This document shows, piece by piece, positions 1-11,879 of a DNA stretch of 64,000 nucleotides; positions within the stretch are counted from its first letter, which is position 1, and each line of letters starts with the position of its first letter. Location of the stretch: the NCBI GenBank assembly GCA_963920525.1, contig OY986438.1, forward strand, positions 47,032,788 to 47,096,787, read 5' to 3'. The position numbers were made by a program, and so were the translations under genes. Source of the DNA: Dichetophora obliterata (lineage: Eukaryota > Arthropoda > Insecta > Diptera > Sciomyzidae). The notes beneath the pieces were generated by a model. It made no database searches, had not been told where the DNA came from, and saw only the letters and a list, made by a program, of their open reading frames with translations.

Positions 1-131
1 CAAATTTCGTTTGAGATTATAACTTCGTTTTGATAGTTTCGGTCACCGCCTCTTCGCCCTAACACTACCTTGTCTAAGTATATCATGAGTTTTGCAGTTT
101 ACATTGCGCTCTCTTCTGATCGAATTCATTA

Positions 132-729
132 GGGGTGTTCACATTTCAAACCGCTCATCAAATCGTTTGTCAAATACAATAGAACAACATGAAATTTCCA
201 TGGTCAGAAGTATTCTGACTCTTCAAATTTTTCGTCAAATTTAATTTTATCTTGAACACCGAAGTAAGCACATCGCGATGACGGAAAAATTTTAATACCA
301 TTTGTTATTAAAATCGTATTGGAAGAAGAAGAAATTATTTTATAAATTATTATAAATTGTTTGCAACAGTTATTTATTATTATTTTGTTATTTTTTTCTT
401 TCGCTCCTTCTTTTGCCGCGATGTGCACAGGTTGAAAACTTTTTTGAACTGACAAAATCGTACTTCATGATTTGACGAGTGTTCACACTGGTCAAATCGT
501 TCGTCAAATCAGCAGAAAAATCAAAAAATTTTGATTTTCATTAAACGATTTGACCAACGATTTGATGGGTGTTCACACTCGTCAAATCGCCATCAAATCC
601 ATACAAATTCTGTTGGTCAAATCAATTGTCAAATCATTTTATGATCGATTTGATACGCGGTTTGAAATGTGAACAGCCCTTATTGGATTTGACAAACGAT
701 TTGATGAGCGGTTTGAAATGTGAACACCC
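132..729 (-). mobile_element. Harbinger-like MITE, copy A, with a duplicated end
   Basis: The left end reads GGGGTGTTCACATTTCAAAC and the right end is its inverted match ending GTGAACACCC. TTA flanks both sides (129-131 and 730-732), the 3-bp duplication typical of PIF/Harbinger elements. A second right-type end finishes at 679 and is also followed by TTA, so about 50 bp at the right is an extra terminus. Both subterminal zones carry many ATTTGAC/GTCAAAT words. A reading frame of about 83 codons on the minus strand (204-455) is nearly the same as one in copy B, but it has no recognisable domain and probably is not a gene. The superfamily call rests on TSD and ends only. Confidence 0.75.
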
Positions 730-784
730 TTATTAGGAAAGTAAAAGTGATGCAAAATTTTTACGGTAAAAACAAGAATGATAA

Positions 785-1325
785 GGGCTATTCACATTTC
801 AAACCGCTCATCAAATCGATCATCAAATGATTTGACAATTGATTTGACAATTGATTTGACCAACAGAATTTGTATGGATTTGATGGTGATTTGACGAGTG
901 TGAACACTCATCAAATCGTTGGCCAAAATGTTTGATGAAAATCAAAATTTTTTGATTTTTCTGCTGATTTGACGAACGATTTGACCAGTGTGAACACTCG
1001 TCAAACCGTGTAGTACGATTTTGTCAGTTCAAAAAAGTTTTCAACCTGTGCACATCGCGGCAAAAGAAGGAGCGGAAGAAAATAATAACAAAATAATAAT
1101 AAATAACTGTTGCAAACAATTTATAATAATTTATAAAATAATTTCTTCTTCTTCCAATACGATTTTAATAACAAAAGGTATTAAAATTTATCCGTCATCG
1201 CGATGTGCTTACTTCGGTGTTCAAGATAAAATGAAATTTGACGAAAAATTTGAAGAGTCAGAACAGTTCTGTGGTCAAACGATTTGACAAATGATTTGAT
1301 GAGCGGTTACAAATGTGAACAGCCC
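785..1325 (+). mobile_element. Harbinger-like MITE, copy B
   Basis: This copy matches copy A in opposite orientation, from GGGCTATTCACATTTC at the left to GTGAACAGCCC at the right, including the central AT-rich segment and the 88-codon frame at 1021-1287. Flanking TAA and TAT do not match exactly; a 3-bp ATA duplication is possible if the element begins one base earlier. The two copies lie 55 bp apart head to head, so the locus 132-1325 could form a large hairpin. Confidence 0.75.
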
Positions 1326-2987
1326 TATAGAATACAAAGATTGCGCCGAAGACAGGAAAATGAGTACAACAAAATTGTCGTTCTGCGCATGTACGTCATA
1401 ATATCAATGCTGTTTTGGAGAGCGTTCACTTTGCATACGATTTCTACACAGAAATGAAAATTGCATACATTTTAGTTTGTATAATTAAAATAAAAGAAGT
1501 AAGAAGCAATTTATTGGAACGAGAAGAAGGTAAATTTATTAAGTACTCCTTTGCAAACATTATTTTTACTATTCTTCTATTACAGCCAGTAGGCAGCTTA
1601 GTCAAAAAATAAATTGTCTGAGAAGCCAACTTCAGTGAGCATTATTTTTCGACTTGGATTTTGTAAAAATGTTTATTAAGAGTTTAATTGATGTAGTTGA
1701 AACATTCCCAGCTATTTTATTTCCATTAATTTAACTGTGAATTGAAAGGACAAATAAATGATAGTTCCAAGTTTTTAAATAATGAAACAAATTTTGTTAA
1801 GTTAACATATTTTTGTATTTTTGTTTTCGTTTGTGTGCATTTTCTACAATTTCTTGGTTTAATTTTTGTATGTATTGCAAACATCAGGTTTCTGAAAAAT
1901 ATTTGTTTGCTACTGTTACCACAATTAGCAGCTGCACACTTCATTTTTTAAATTTTAAGTTAAAAACTCGCAAATATACTTCGAGATATACACAATTAAA
2001 TAAAACTCAACCGATCGCAGTACGTTTCTCAAAGAAATAAAATATTGTGATGTAGTCAACTGAACAGCTGGTTGTCAAACTCTATTAGCAGAAGTAACGG
2101 ACCTGCGCAAAGCGTAATCTCTTACTCTATCATTCTTGCGGTAAAAACATATGTTTTGTACCGAACAAACAAAATACTTTGTACCGAATCAAAAGAGAAT
2201 GTATGCGAAAAGGTCGAATTTCGACCACTGTCAAACTCAAGTACATAATAATATATATCCACCAACAAAGCATATAACCTATTTTGTACAAAATTTTTAT
2301 ACAGCGACTTTTTAAGACAAATAAGAAAAATATTGGGATCAGGTTTTTTTCTACTAAAACTACTAATACTCGAAAACTTTTCGGAGCTTTAATTTGTATA
2401 ATAAATTCTTTATTCAAGTCGATATGAAGAAAAAGAGGAAAATTTAATTTTAAGCAAAATATAACTATATCAGCACATCCCTGCCTTTCTTTTTTATTTA
2501 TGGAATAGTTTTTATTGATTCTTAACTTAAATGATTCAAATGACAAAAGTGGGCACATTTTTGCGTTTTTCACAACATATGGTAAAAAAAGTGCGTTTAG
2601 ATTACTTTTTCAGTAGTAAAATTTAATTATGGTACGAACAACAAAATCATGACAGATTATTTTATGCAAACTCATCAGAGCCTACATTATTTTTGGGGGA
2701 GTTTAAATTTGTTGTTTTGTTTTTAATAATACTTTAATATTTTATAAAAATATTTCTGACAAAATATTTGTAGGAGTACATTTTTTATAAGTTATAAAAA
2801 TTTTAGAATGTATTTTGTCAAAAATTAAAAGTTAAAAGCAGCATCATCACTTTTTCTGAAAAGTATTCTGGGGAAGTTTAAAACCACTCCAATGAATTTA
2901 TTTCGATTTGAAAAAGGCCTATACGAATTCTTTCTAAAATTCCTCTTATTTTTGAGTCCTGCGAATTTTACATATATTTTTTTTAAC
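1326..2987. other. No gene recognised
   Basis: This AT-rich stretch contains short reading frames on both strands; the longest is 147 codons on the minus strand (2130-2573). None has a recognisable domain, and their composition is that expected of translated AT-rich noncoding DNA. No terminal repeats were found. Confidence 0.5.
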
Positions 2988-4880
2988 TTTTTTTTTTTTA
3001 GACTAAACCAACGCTCAGGGGATGCCCCCTATAAATGCGTAAGCATTGTGTTGATTCGGAAGATGGGTGATAGTTAGTTGGAGGGTGGATAGATGGAGTA
3101 GTGTCGGTGAATATTTGTTTAAAATTCTACAACTTAACCGTGCGACTAAAGAACGAATTATCACGGTAATGCGAGGTTCTATTGGGCATCGACGCAATGG
3201 TAAAGGGGTGGGCTTGGACAGCTGCCCGAGTGGACCTGGCAAACACACGAGCTGGTGGCGTCAGGTCATGTATCTCCCTTGAACACTTCCCATGGTAATA
3301 CCTATACAGAAGGCTTAGGCAACCTACATTACGTCGATGCTCAAGAGAGTTGAGAGAGGATGAAATACTTTCATCCCCTATCAAATATATCGCACGACGT
3401 TGAATTCGATCCAGAAGCTCCAAATAAGATCTTGAAGCCCCTGCCCAAATGTGCGAATTGTACTCCATTTTCGGTCTAATATATGAGGTGTAAATCATGC
3501 GAAGATCAGCTGAGGTGAAATATTTTTTGCACCGTTTTAAAAAACCTAGGCACTTGCCCGCTTCTTTCGACACATCGAAAATATGATCATTCCAACGAAG
3601 ATCACACTTGATCGATATGCCCAGAACGTCAAGGGCGGCTGATTCCACAAGATCCACACCATTCATTTTGAGGGGTGCTAAGGGGCAATCCATCCGCTTG
3701 TGGGTTAACATACAGCACTGGGTCTTGCTTGCAGTGAACTCTACTCTATTAGCAAGATCCCACTCGGAGATTTTTTGTAGATCATTTAGGAGTGTGTCAT
3801 TCATATTTTGCCTTTTTCTCTCAATCTCCATAGAGCTTGGGCGTTTTTTTAATGAATATGAATGACAAATGCTGCTGTCGTCCGCAAACTAATGTATTGG
3901 GTTATGCGTCAACGACAGAAGTTCGTTGATAAAAACCAGAAACAAAGTTGGCGATAGAACTGAACCCTGCTGTACTCCTGCGTTAATGGCGTACTCCTCG
4001 GACGAAATACCGTCAACTACGACTCGAATCGTTCTGTCCTTGAGGAAACACGTGATCCATCGAGCAAAGTTACCACCAAAACCATATGCAACAAGTTTTG
4101 ACACGAGCGCTTTATGCCACACTCGGTCGAACGCTTTAGAAATATAAAGAGCAACAACCGTGCTCTTGCCGAAAAAGTGAACGCATTTATTCCATTCTTC
4201 GGTTAAGAACGCCATAAGGTCACCAGTAGAGCAAGCCCTACGGAAACCATATTGACGGTCACTGAGCAGTTGGTTGCGCTCCAGATAGTTCACAACGTTG
4301 AAGTTTATTACGCTCTGCATAACTTTAGAAAGCGTAGAGCATATCGCAATGGGTCGGTAGTTTGCAGGGTTCGTGGCATCACCCTTTTTAGGTACCGGCT
4401 GGACATTTGCCACCTTTCAACAAGATGGAAATACTCCTGTTCTGTAGGAGATGTTGAAAAGGTTGCGCAAAGGCCCAGCCAGCGAAGAAGCACACATTTT
4501 AAGCACAATTGGTGGTATGCCATCAGGACCAGAGGCTTTGTTTACGTTGAGATTTGTAAGGACCCTTTTAACTGCTCTCGTTCGAAAGTATATCTCCTGC
4601 ATTGCAGAAGATCCACCCTCAACAAAGGGCAGTGACTGATTGCTATCCGAGAGAGTGGAATTTTGTGCAAACAATCCAGCCAATAGGTTCGCTTTATCAG
4701 CCGAGTCAGTGAAGATTTGGTAACAAATAACTCTTAACTCTTTTAACAAATGACCAAAAATTTTTGCTCCCTTTGGGGCAGAGAAGAACTTGTTCTCGAA
4801 TGCGAGCTTCGTGCAGAAACTTTTCGCGTTTTAAAATTGCATTACTAGCCTCAAATAAGTTAAGAAGATGTATTAAAATT
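2988..4880 (-). mobile_element. Jockey-type non-LTR retrotransposon, 5'-truncated
   Basis: A T-run at 2988-2999 is the poly(A) tail of a minus-strand insertion. Above it come about 125 bp of 3' UTR and a broken ORF2 that reaches about 4862, where similarity fades. The endonuclease part is absent, as is usual for 5'-truncated copies. The 3' end is shared with a second fragment at 52880-53560, which shows both belong to one family. No target duplication could be fixed because the 5' boundary is vague. Confidence 0.8.
3127..4862 (-). pseudogene. Reverse transcriptase (ORF2) of the non-LTR element, broken
   Basis: Reading from 4862 down, the frame has the linker, then RT motifs: ASGPDGIPP (near 4575), PVPKKGD...NYRPIAI, SKAFDRVWH (motif A), GVQQGSVLSP (motif B) and FADDSS (motif C, 3887-3870), then the thumb and C-terminal region ending SHYRDNSFFSRTVKL. 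One frame covers 4749-3127 but it is cut by TGA at 4417-4419 (where the family has Trp) and TAG at 3889-3891, just before FADD. A frameshift lies near 4740, and the stop at 3127 replaces a Trp codon present in the copy at 53 kb. It cannot make an active enzyme. Confidence 0.85.
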
Positions 4881-6731
4881 CACTGATACGATTTTTTTTA
4901 ATGAATTGGATTTCTTTCTACTCAAAAATATATTAACACTAGATTTACGGACTAAGCCAATTTCACTCATTTAACATTTTGTTGCTATATATTATATAAA
5001 ACTGAAATATTATTTTTTAAATACAAATGTTGGTTTTTAGTTACGTAATGATTTATAGGTAAATATAGGTTACTCCCCTCCAACGACCACCTCATTTCGC
5101 AAATTCAAATGTGGTATACCTATTTTTACGGCTATGAGCCAAATTGACTCATAAAATAATTTAACATTTAATTGCTTTAAGAACATGAAACTTATGGCTT
5201 ACATAATGAAATTTCTTCTCAGAATTCTCAGAATTCATCATGATCAATCTTGTAGAGAACATAGTAGAAGAATAGAGGTAGTAGCACGGCTGAGAGCGAA
5301 CTACCATAACTGTCAAAAAGCAACTGACAGCTCATACAAAATCTGCAACCGATGAGAATGCGATGAGAAAGGAAAAATTAAAAAGAATCTGTCATGGCTG
5401 AAACAATTTTGCTTTTTTAATTTTTTATTGATCAATCAATTAAAATAGGATTTTGTGCAGCTGTTGAAGTAATTTATATGAGGTTTCAAAAAACTATTTA
5501 CGTGGAAGTCTCTATAGCAAACACGAGCATATTTTTCAAAATTTTTGACACATGCCATGTTCCATCGTTGTGTTCTAGGCTCGTTAGCTGGAACACAAAA
5601 ACTCGGCCTATTTTCCTTACCCAAATGTTTTTGGTACAACACGCACTTAATTTTAATTAAAAAAATAAGTAATTTACTTTCATTGAAGTTTTTAAACACA
5701 ACACAAAAATATTTAATTGGAGTAATTTAATTTTTCTCTGTTCATTGTTTTTTAAAAAAAAAACTGATTTTGACAATTCTGGTAGTATTGTCAAAGAGAT
5801 CACGATTAGACCACGAGAATACCTGTATTATTATACCATAGTCGAGAACACTTTCGTTCCCATGTCGAAAATTCATGCTGTTGACTTATGGAAGAATTGC
5901 CAAGTTCAAGCATTATAGCCAATACATATTGACTGCGTGCGACAAGCGACGAACGCTAATTGTCAAAAAATAGAACGCATGTTTTCTTATGAAGATGTAT
6001 TTTTTGAAGCCGTCACGACAAAGGGAGAACACGACCACAATTGTTGCTGCAGCAGACTTCAATCTATTTCTAATTTGATAGACGACAAAAGCGAACAGAG
6101 AAGAGTTTGTTTATGTTTTGTATGAAATACAGACTGCCGCTGTTGCAGTCATTATAATCAAGTCGTCGAGAATATTGCGACATTTCTCTCTGACGGAAAG
6201 TTTTCGTTTTTTAGGTAGACACCTGTTGCAGTTAATGTGTACCGGCTATTATGCCAGAGAAATAGTTGTAAGAGCTTTTGTTCAAAATGCAATAAAAATG
6301 TTTGTGGAAAATGTATTTCAATAACAGAGTTTATATGTACAAAATGTTTTCAATGAAGTTTTAAATAATAAATCTTTTATTTCAATTTAGTGGGAAACGG
6401 TTTTTTTTTTCAAAAAGCTTACATTTTTTTGCATGAGTCAAATCATTTTCGTTTTCTAACTATAATTTTTTGGTTATTTCGAAATAATTGGGAAGAAATG
6501 TTCATTACTCAACCGATTCTTTTTATAGTTTGAATTTGAAATAGGGAACTTTTGGTGCTAAAAGAAGAAAAAAATAAACTATTTTTAAGCACTGGAAGAT
6601 TTATTTGAAAATATTTTAAAATGTTCTTAACACCTATTTGTTTCAAAAACAGTATTGATATTCTTATTTGAACTATTTTCTAACCTTTGGGGGAGGATTT
6701 AAACCCCAAGAAGTTCGCTTGGATAAGGGTT
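4881..6731. other. No gene recognised
   Basis: Short frames only (60-90 codons) with no domain. The sequence is AT-rich with poly-T and poly-A runs. No terminal repeats or RNA genes were seen. Confidence 0.45.
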
Positions 6732-6740
6732 TGTTTTCTT

Positions 6741-8014
6741 GGCGCTATGAAATAAGGCCCCAAACATTTCTATAAAAAACAACAACACAAATAATTGGGA
6801 TGCTGTCTCCTATTTTGGGGCTTTATTTCATTTTTAAAATGGGGCATTATTTCATAATGAAATAAGGCCCCATGAGCAAAATGAAATTAGGCCCCAAAAA
6901 TGATATTAGTAAATAAAAGCATGAATATTTGGGGTGTTATTTTGATTTTTGTAGCCTTATTTAATTTTTAAAATTAGAGCTTTATTTCATTGTAAAATAG
7001 GCCACCAAAAATTTCAACACTCCTTGAGGGTCAGACTTGGATACGGTTGTTCTAACAACTTTTCGCTTTTTGTTATTTAAAATCAATTAAAAATTTCTCA
7101 AATGAAAAAATTTTAAAAAATATGTTAAGTTTTGATATTTCTGCCGCATAGTGAGGACATAATAGAAAATTAAAAAATAAAATGAATTGTGAAAAATTTC
7201 ATTGTAAAAGAAGGACCAGTGAACTTCTCCATGTCCTCTATCAAAAAATGATATACATATAGAAAAAATCTACTTATAAAACTATAACAAAATATGAATA
7301 ACGGCAAGACACCTGTAAAGTAAGAGATAACCTTTTGGCGAAAGGAAAATTTAACGACGTTCTCACTTCACAAGATCTCTTAATTGTGAACTTAAATTGG
7401 AGTCTATTGAAATTACACTTTAGTTACGAAATATAACTAAAGTAATAAAGTTTTCTTAAAAACTATACATTTGTAAATTATGATAGATATACAAAACAAT
7501 AATTATATCTTATAAGCTCAAACGATTTGGATTACAAATTTATAAAAATATTTAGTACAGGGGAAAACTATTTTTTCAAATTCTGTATAATAAAAAACTA
7601 ACAATTGTGGGGTGTTTTCATTTATTGTGGTGTTTATAAGTATTTATAAGTGTTTAGAGGTTTTGGGATACTATTTCTAAAATATTGGGGTATTTTTTCC
7701 CAATGGAACTAAACCCCAATTTTGGGGTCTGACTCCGTTTTAAGTTTTGAGGCCTTTTATTTTGGGATGCCTCTTTTTGGAGCCTTTTAAAAAACTGGCA
7801 TGTTTGACTTTGGGTCCTTATTGCATCATATTGGAATTTATTTCATAAGAAGTTGTTTTACAATTAAATAAAGCCTAATTATTTGGGCAAAATTGGGGCT
7901 TTATTTAAATTTAGGTTGGGGCTTTATTTCGTAGGGTGTTATTTCATAATGAAATAAAGCCCCATAGTTGGGCCCTTATTTCGTTTTTGTTTTGGGGCCT
8001 TATTTCACAGCGCC
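6741..8014. mobile_element. 1.27-kb TIR element with 9-bp target duplication
   Basis: The left end starts GGCGCTATGAAATAAGGC and the right end is its inverse with one mismatch over 24 bp. TGTTTTCTT lies directly outside both ends (6732-6740 and 8015-8023), a 9-bp target duplication. The TIR core (GAAATAAGGCCCC or its complement) recurs many times in both orientations in the two flanking arms (about 6840-6960 and 7830-7990), with a different AT-rich centre. There is no transposase frame, so it is non-autonomous. A 9-bp duplication fits Mutator-like elements, but hAT or P-type families (8 bp) cannot be excluded. Confidence 0.85.
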
Positions 8015-8293
8015 TGTTTTCTTTACCATTAAATTTTTGATAAAATTTATTTCTGCATCGATCATTTATGATTATATATTCACTTTTATGGGATCTAGAT
8101 TATTGCACGATGCTTTTACCATTCGTTAAATTTAATTTTATTTCTTTTTTAATACTATTGTAAACGAAAGAATTAGAATTTATGCAAAAATATCTCACTG
8201 ACAATTCATTTCATATCAAAACTTTGTATTGGTATCGAAACATTAATTCTTATACCATACTCTAAAAATGTCTACTATTTATTTTTTGCTTAC

Positions 8294-9444
8294 CTTTGCT
8301 GTGTAGACATAAACGATAAACTGCCGAAATACTTCAGGATTTACGTGCGGCAGACGTACTGGTGTGGGCATTCCAGGTGCTGCAGGTGATACGGAGCTGC
8401 CGGGTATGCGACAGAGCTCTCCACGTTTGGCAGTTTTAAAACTCTTGCATCTACAAGAAGTGCACAAAGGGTCTTTAGTTCAAGATACATTCAAAGGAGG
8501 TTAACTATATTTAATAATTAACTATTATTGTAATGCCTAAATAAAGAATATTTCATGCATGTTCTTGGATGAGCTCAAAACTAGCCAACTATTGTTGCGC
8601 CAACTTAGTAAGATGGCTAATAAATAAAAAATTGAATTAAAATAATTTTATAGTTTTTAGGGTTGTTTTGTATGGAAGGAGATTATTTTTAGCAAAACTT
8701 AAGAAATTACAAGTGTTCGTAAATTTATTGCCTCCATTTAAAAAATAATTGCTCTTTTTTGTTCGTTACCAAGTTTTGTCTCGTCAATAAAAGGATTCGT
8801 ATGAAAAAAATCGGATCCTCTTTGACTTTAAATTAAATTCCAATTAATTTTTTGTTCCATTTAGTGTCAAAAATGGAACTTAGACAATCACGTTACACTT
8901 AAAGGCTAAAATATGCCAACTATTCACACTGCAGCACGTGCTTGATTGCTTGATTAATTAATCAAGAGCACATGCTACAAATCGCACTGAGCACAAAAAC
9001 CAAAAATATGCACAAAGAAAAACAATAACAAAAACAATGTCCGCAAGACTGGAGTAAGAAACTAAAAATTTTTAAAAGCCGACCAAACGGCAACAATTAA
9101 AATAGTTTCTCCATGAATGGAGATCTTGTTACAAGAATAGTGTCTCTCCTGTCTCTTCTCCCCATGTAACCACCTCATGCGCTCGCACCTTGACTCATTC
9201 ACACTCTCACACACTCTTGGCGAGTGTGGGGCACTTACTTGTCTCACCAACGCATTCGTTACCTGGCCATCAGCATGATGCGATGTCCAAAGACACGTTC
9301 CTCCTCACGCCCCAGCAGAAATACAACGTCGGCGCTATCCTGATCCTCGGACAATCGCTGCAGATCGTCAATCAGTTGTGGCAGACCAGCCATGGCTTTG
9401 TCGCAGATGCCTGGCGTTGGTGGTGGAGGGACACGTGTGCCCAT
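8294..9444 (-). CDS. BTB/POZ domain protein (BTBD19-like), exons 1-2, partial
   Basis: Two coding exons are visible. Exon 1 (9444-9263) starts at ATG giving MGTRVPPPPTPG; an in-frame stop lies about 60 bases upstream. Exon 2 is 8450-8294. The donor AG|GTAACG at 9263/9262, the acceptor TTGTAG|A at 8451/8450 and the donor AAG|GTAAGC at 8294/8293 join an Arg codon split 2+1 and leave exon 2 on a codon boundary, giving 113 codons. Residues from about 33 form the start of a BTB fold: ADVVFLLGREEERVFGHRIM, then RLPHVNPEVFRQFIVYVYTAK. BTB domains make dimers and often recruit partner proteins. The spacing resembles vertebrate BTBD19, but that match is from memory. The rest of the BTB fold and the C-terminus must lie in exons not seen, beyond 8294 or past the window edge. 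Confidence 0.78.
8451..9262 (-). other. Intron 1 of the BTB gene
   Basis: GT...AG boundaries are on the minus strand. It is an 812-bp AT-rich intron with an 18-bp perfect palindrome, CTTGATTAATTAATCAAG, near 8947-8964, flanked by inverted GCACGTGCT/GAGCACATGC words. No other element was seen. Confidence 0.7.
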
Positions 9445-10560
9445 CTCCTGGCGCAAGGGGCTCAGATTTGCTCGCAGTTATTTATGTGGCGATGTTGCTC
9501 AGTGGTTGTTGTGGTTGAATTTTTCTTTGTTGTTTTGCGCTCTGTTTTGTCGTATATTTGCTCCCTTTCAAATTTTTATAAATTATTTTCTTGAACAGTT
9601 TGTGGAGCGTGTGAAAATCGGGTTTGTTGCTTAAGTCTTTTGTTTCAACAGCTAAATTAAATTAAGTGATTTTTTAATTTTGTTAAGCACATAGGTTTGG
9701 AAACTATTTTTATTTAATTCTCACGTGTTTTTATTTTCTTTGCTTATTTTGTTTATTGCTTATTTGTTTATTTCTCCGTATAAGTTGTTCATTTACTGAA
9801 AACCTAGTGCATTTCTTGCTTTATAAAATTGTAAACAAAACATTTCACACACACATACTTAGAGCCACGAAAAACAGGTTTATAAGAAGACTACAACAAA
9901 AAACTCAGAAATCACAACAACAGCAACAACCACAAATACCAACGCAGGAAGAATGAAGCTGCCGAAAAATTTGTGAAAAAATTAATTGAATGCCATAGAA
10001 ACCAAAAATTAGTATCGTAATTCATTCTTTTTCTGCCGGAACACATTAGATCCTCACTTTATAGCTTCATAAAATAGCTTCCTTTATTTTGTTCTTTATT
10101 TGAAGATAATTTGCTTCAACTTTTCATACACCGAAATTCTTTAGTAGAAATTCTTTAATAATTACTCTAAATTTTGATTGGTATCAAGAACGCACAAAGA
10201 ATCCGCGTTTACTCTTTCCACTACCACGAACCAGCATCGACTGGCTGGCGCTGATTTTTTTACCGTGGCCTACAGGTAGCTAATGAAATTGCTTGAATTC
10301 GGTTAGCAAAAATTATGTTGGGAAGAAAAGAACGAAGCATTGCTCTTCAAAATGTTTGAATAAAAAGCAATGACTACTTTTAGGCTGACTCAATAATGTT
10401 GCTGCACACACAGTGGATAAATATAAAAAAATTGTGTGTTTCAAAATGTTGGTAATTTGGTATCAATTTTTAATTTTTTTTTTAAATTTTATAAATATAA
10501 ATTAAATCAGTTAAATAATTTCTGGTTGCGCTGGAATACTTCAAAGTTGAATTTTATTTT
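9445..10560 (-). promoter_or_regulatory. Upstream region and probable 5' UTR of the BTB gene
   Basis: Directly upstream of the ATG (minus strand) lie CAACAACCAC and AACAAAGAA tracts typical of fly 5' UTRs, followed by CAACAACAGCAACAACC near 9915. No TATA box or initiator was identified, so the transcription start is not placed. Confidence 0.3.
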
Positions 10561-11282
10561 AAAAAAATCCAATTTTGGGACGCTTCGGCAATCCCCGGAT
10601 TTCGGGATTTTCAAAATACAATCACGGGTTTGACAAACCTTAGAAAACGAATTTTTCGGAAGACGTAATATGAAGTAGTAGTTACGCCTTGTTTTATGAA
10701 ACAAAACATTGCAGAAGATTTTAAAATATTAAAAAACACAGTTTCGATTAAATGTTTGGATAGTATTTATTGTTTATTTCCGGAAAACAAGGATCAATAA
10801 TTTAAAAAAAATTAATTAAATGAGATTATTCAGAAGGTTCATAAAATTATTAAAAAAAAAAACAAAAAAGTTTAGTATTTCTAAGTAGGAATTTTGTGAT
10901 ATTTTGTACAGCTTGTTCAAAGAATTTTTTTTATATTTTATGGTCACATTTTAGTTTTTCAAAAGTTTTGTTTTTTAAAAAAAAAAGATCAAAGAACCAA
11001 GGCATGCGCCTTATATAAACAACGTTTGGTCTTTGACCTGAAAGGAAAGTGATAGATTATTTAGAGGAATTGATTGGAATTATACGTGAATTATTGATTA
11101 GGCGAAACAAACGTGAAATACAATTTGAATTGCTTTTAACCAAGGCTAGTGTTATGCCTTAACCTCGGCAAGCATTTCCAGCCCTTAGTTGTTTTTGTCT
11201 TTTAATTTCACATTTTTCACAATTTAGCTGTGGATTTTTTGTTTTCCATAATTTTTAAATGTAGGAAAGAACAAAGAAAGTG

Positions 11283-11316
11283 AAAGTAGCCTTGCCCGAA
11301 CCCGGACTCGAACCAG
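11283..11316 (-). tRNA. tRNA 3'-end fragment (T-arm)
   Basis: On the minus strand CCTGGTTCGAGTCCGGG forms a five-pair T stem (one G-T pair) around a standard TTCGAGT loop and matches box B (GGTTCGANTCC). TTCGGGCA follows and could be an acceptor strand plus discriminator. No D-arm, anticodon arm or box A lies upstream, so this is a fragment or a retroposon relic and not a working tRNA. Confidence 0.45.
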
Positions 11317-11465
11317 GGTCCAATTAGTATTTTTAAATATTTTGTGCAGTTACTTTAACAAAGGTTTGTATATTTATATTTTTTAATGCATATTTTACAC
11401 TTAGCTCATGTCTGATTTGACAGATAATTAGTTTTATCCTTCCGCTGATATAAATACAACGCTGG

Positions 11466-11879
11466 GAAATATTGCGACATTACTTTGAAAATCATGGTAA
11501 TGTTGCAGAATGTGTGCGAAAATTGCGTATGGATTTTGGAAGAAGAGAAGCACCGTCAGCTCCGTATGTTCGTTATCTTGTGAAAAAAGTGAAAGAAACT
11601 GGCATCCTCATCGATAAACCAAAGCGTGAAAAGCCAAAAGCAGTGCGTACACCCGAGAATATTACTGCTGTGGCAGAAAGTGTTCGTGAAGCGCCATCAA
11701 CATCAATTCACCGTCGTTCTGAACAATTGAACATTTCGGAGACATCATTGAGACGAATTTTGCATAAAGACCTTGGTATGACGCCATACAAAATACAATT
11801 GGTTCAGGAGTTGAAGCCAACTGACCACCCAATGCGTTCTTTAAAAAAAAAAGTTATTTGGAGGACCCTTTATTATTAA
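11466..11879 (+). pseudogene. Tc1/mariner-type transposase, N-terminal HTH fragment
   Basis: The frame beginning RHYFENHGNVAECVRKLR and running to MTPYKIQLVQELKPTDH has two helix-turn-helix units separated by a basic linker (IDKPKREKPKAVRTPENI). This matches the DUF4817-type DNA-binding head of insect Tc1/mariner-superfamily transposases. There is no start methionine in frame and no catalytic domain: after HPMR the frame runs into A-rich repeat sequence and stops at 11879. The fragment therefore lacks both ends. Confidence 0.75.

Noticed and set aside
204..1287. Matching 83- and 88-codon frames in the two MITE copies
   Set aside because: They are the same repeat in two orientations; similarity follows from the DNA copy and is not evidence of a conserved gene.
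2130..2573. 147-codon minus-strand frame
   Set aside because: No domain, composition rich in Ile/Leu/Phe/Lys as expected from AT-rich noncoding DNA, no splice or promoter support.
9190..9634. Plus-strand frames over the BTB exon (134 and 80 codons)
   Set aside because: They are antisense shadows of exon 1, which has canonical splice sites and BTB residues on the minus strand.
11283..11316. Functional tRNA gene
   Set aside because: Only the T-arm and a possible acceptor strand are present; D-arm, anticodon arm and box A are missing.
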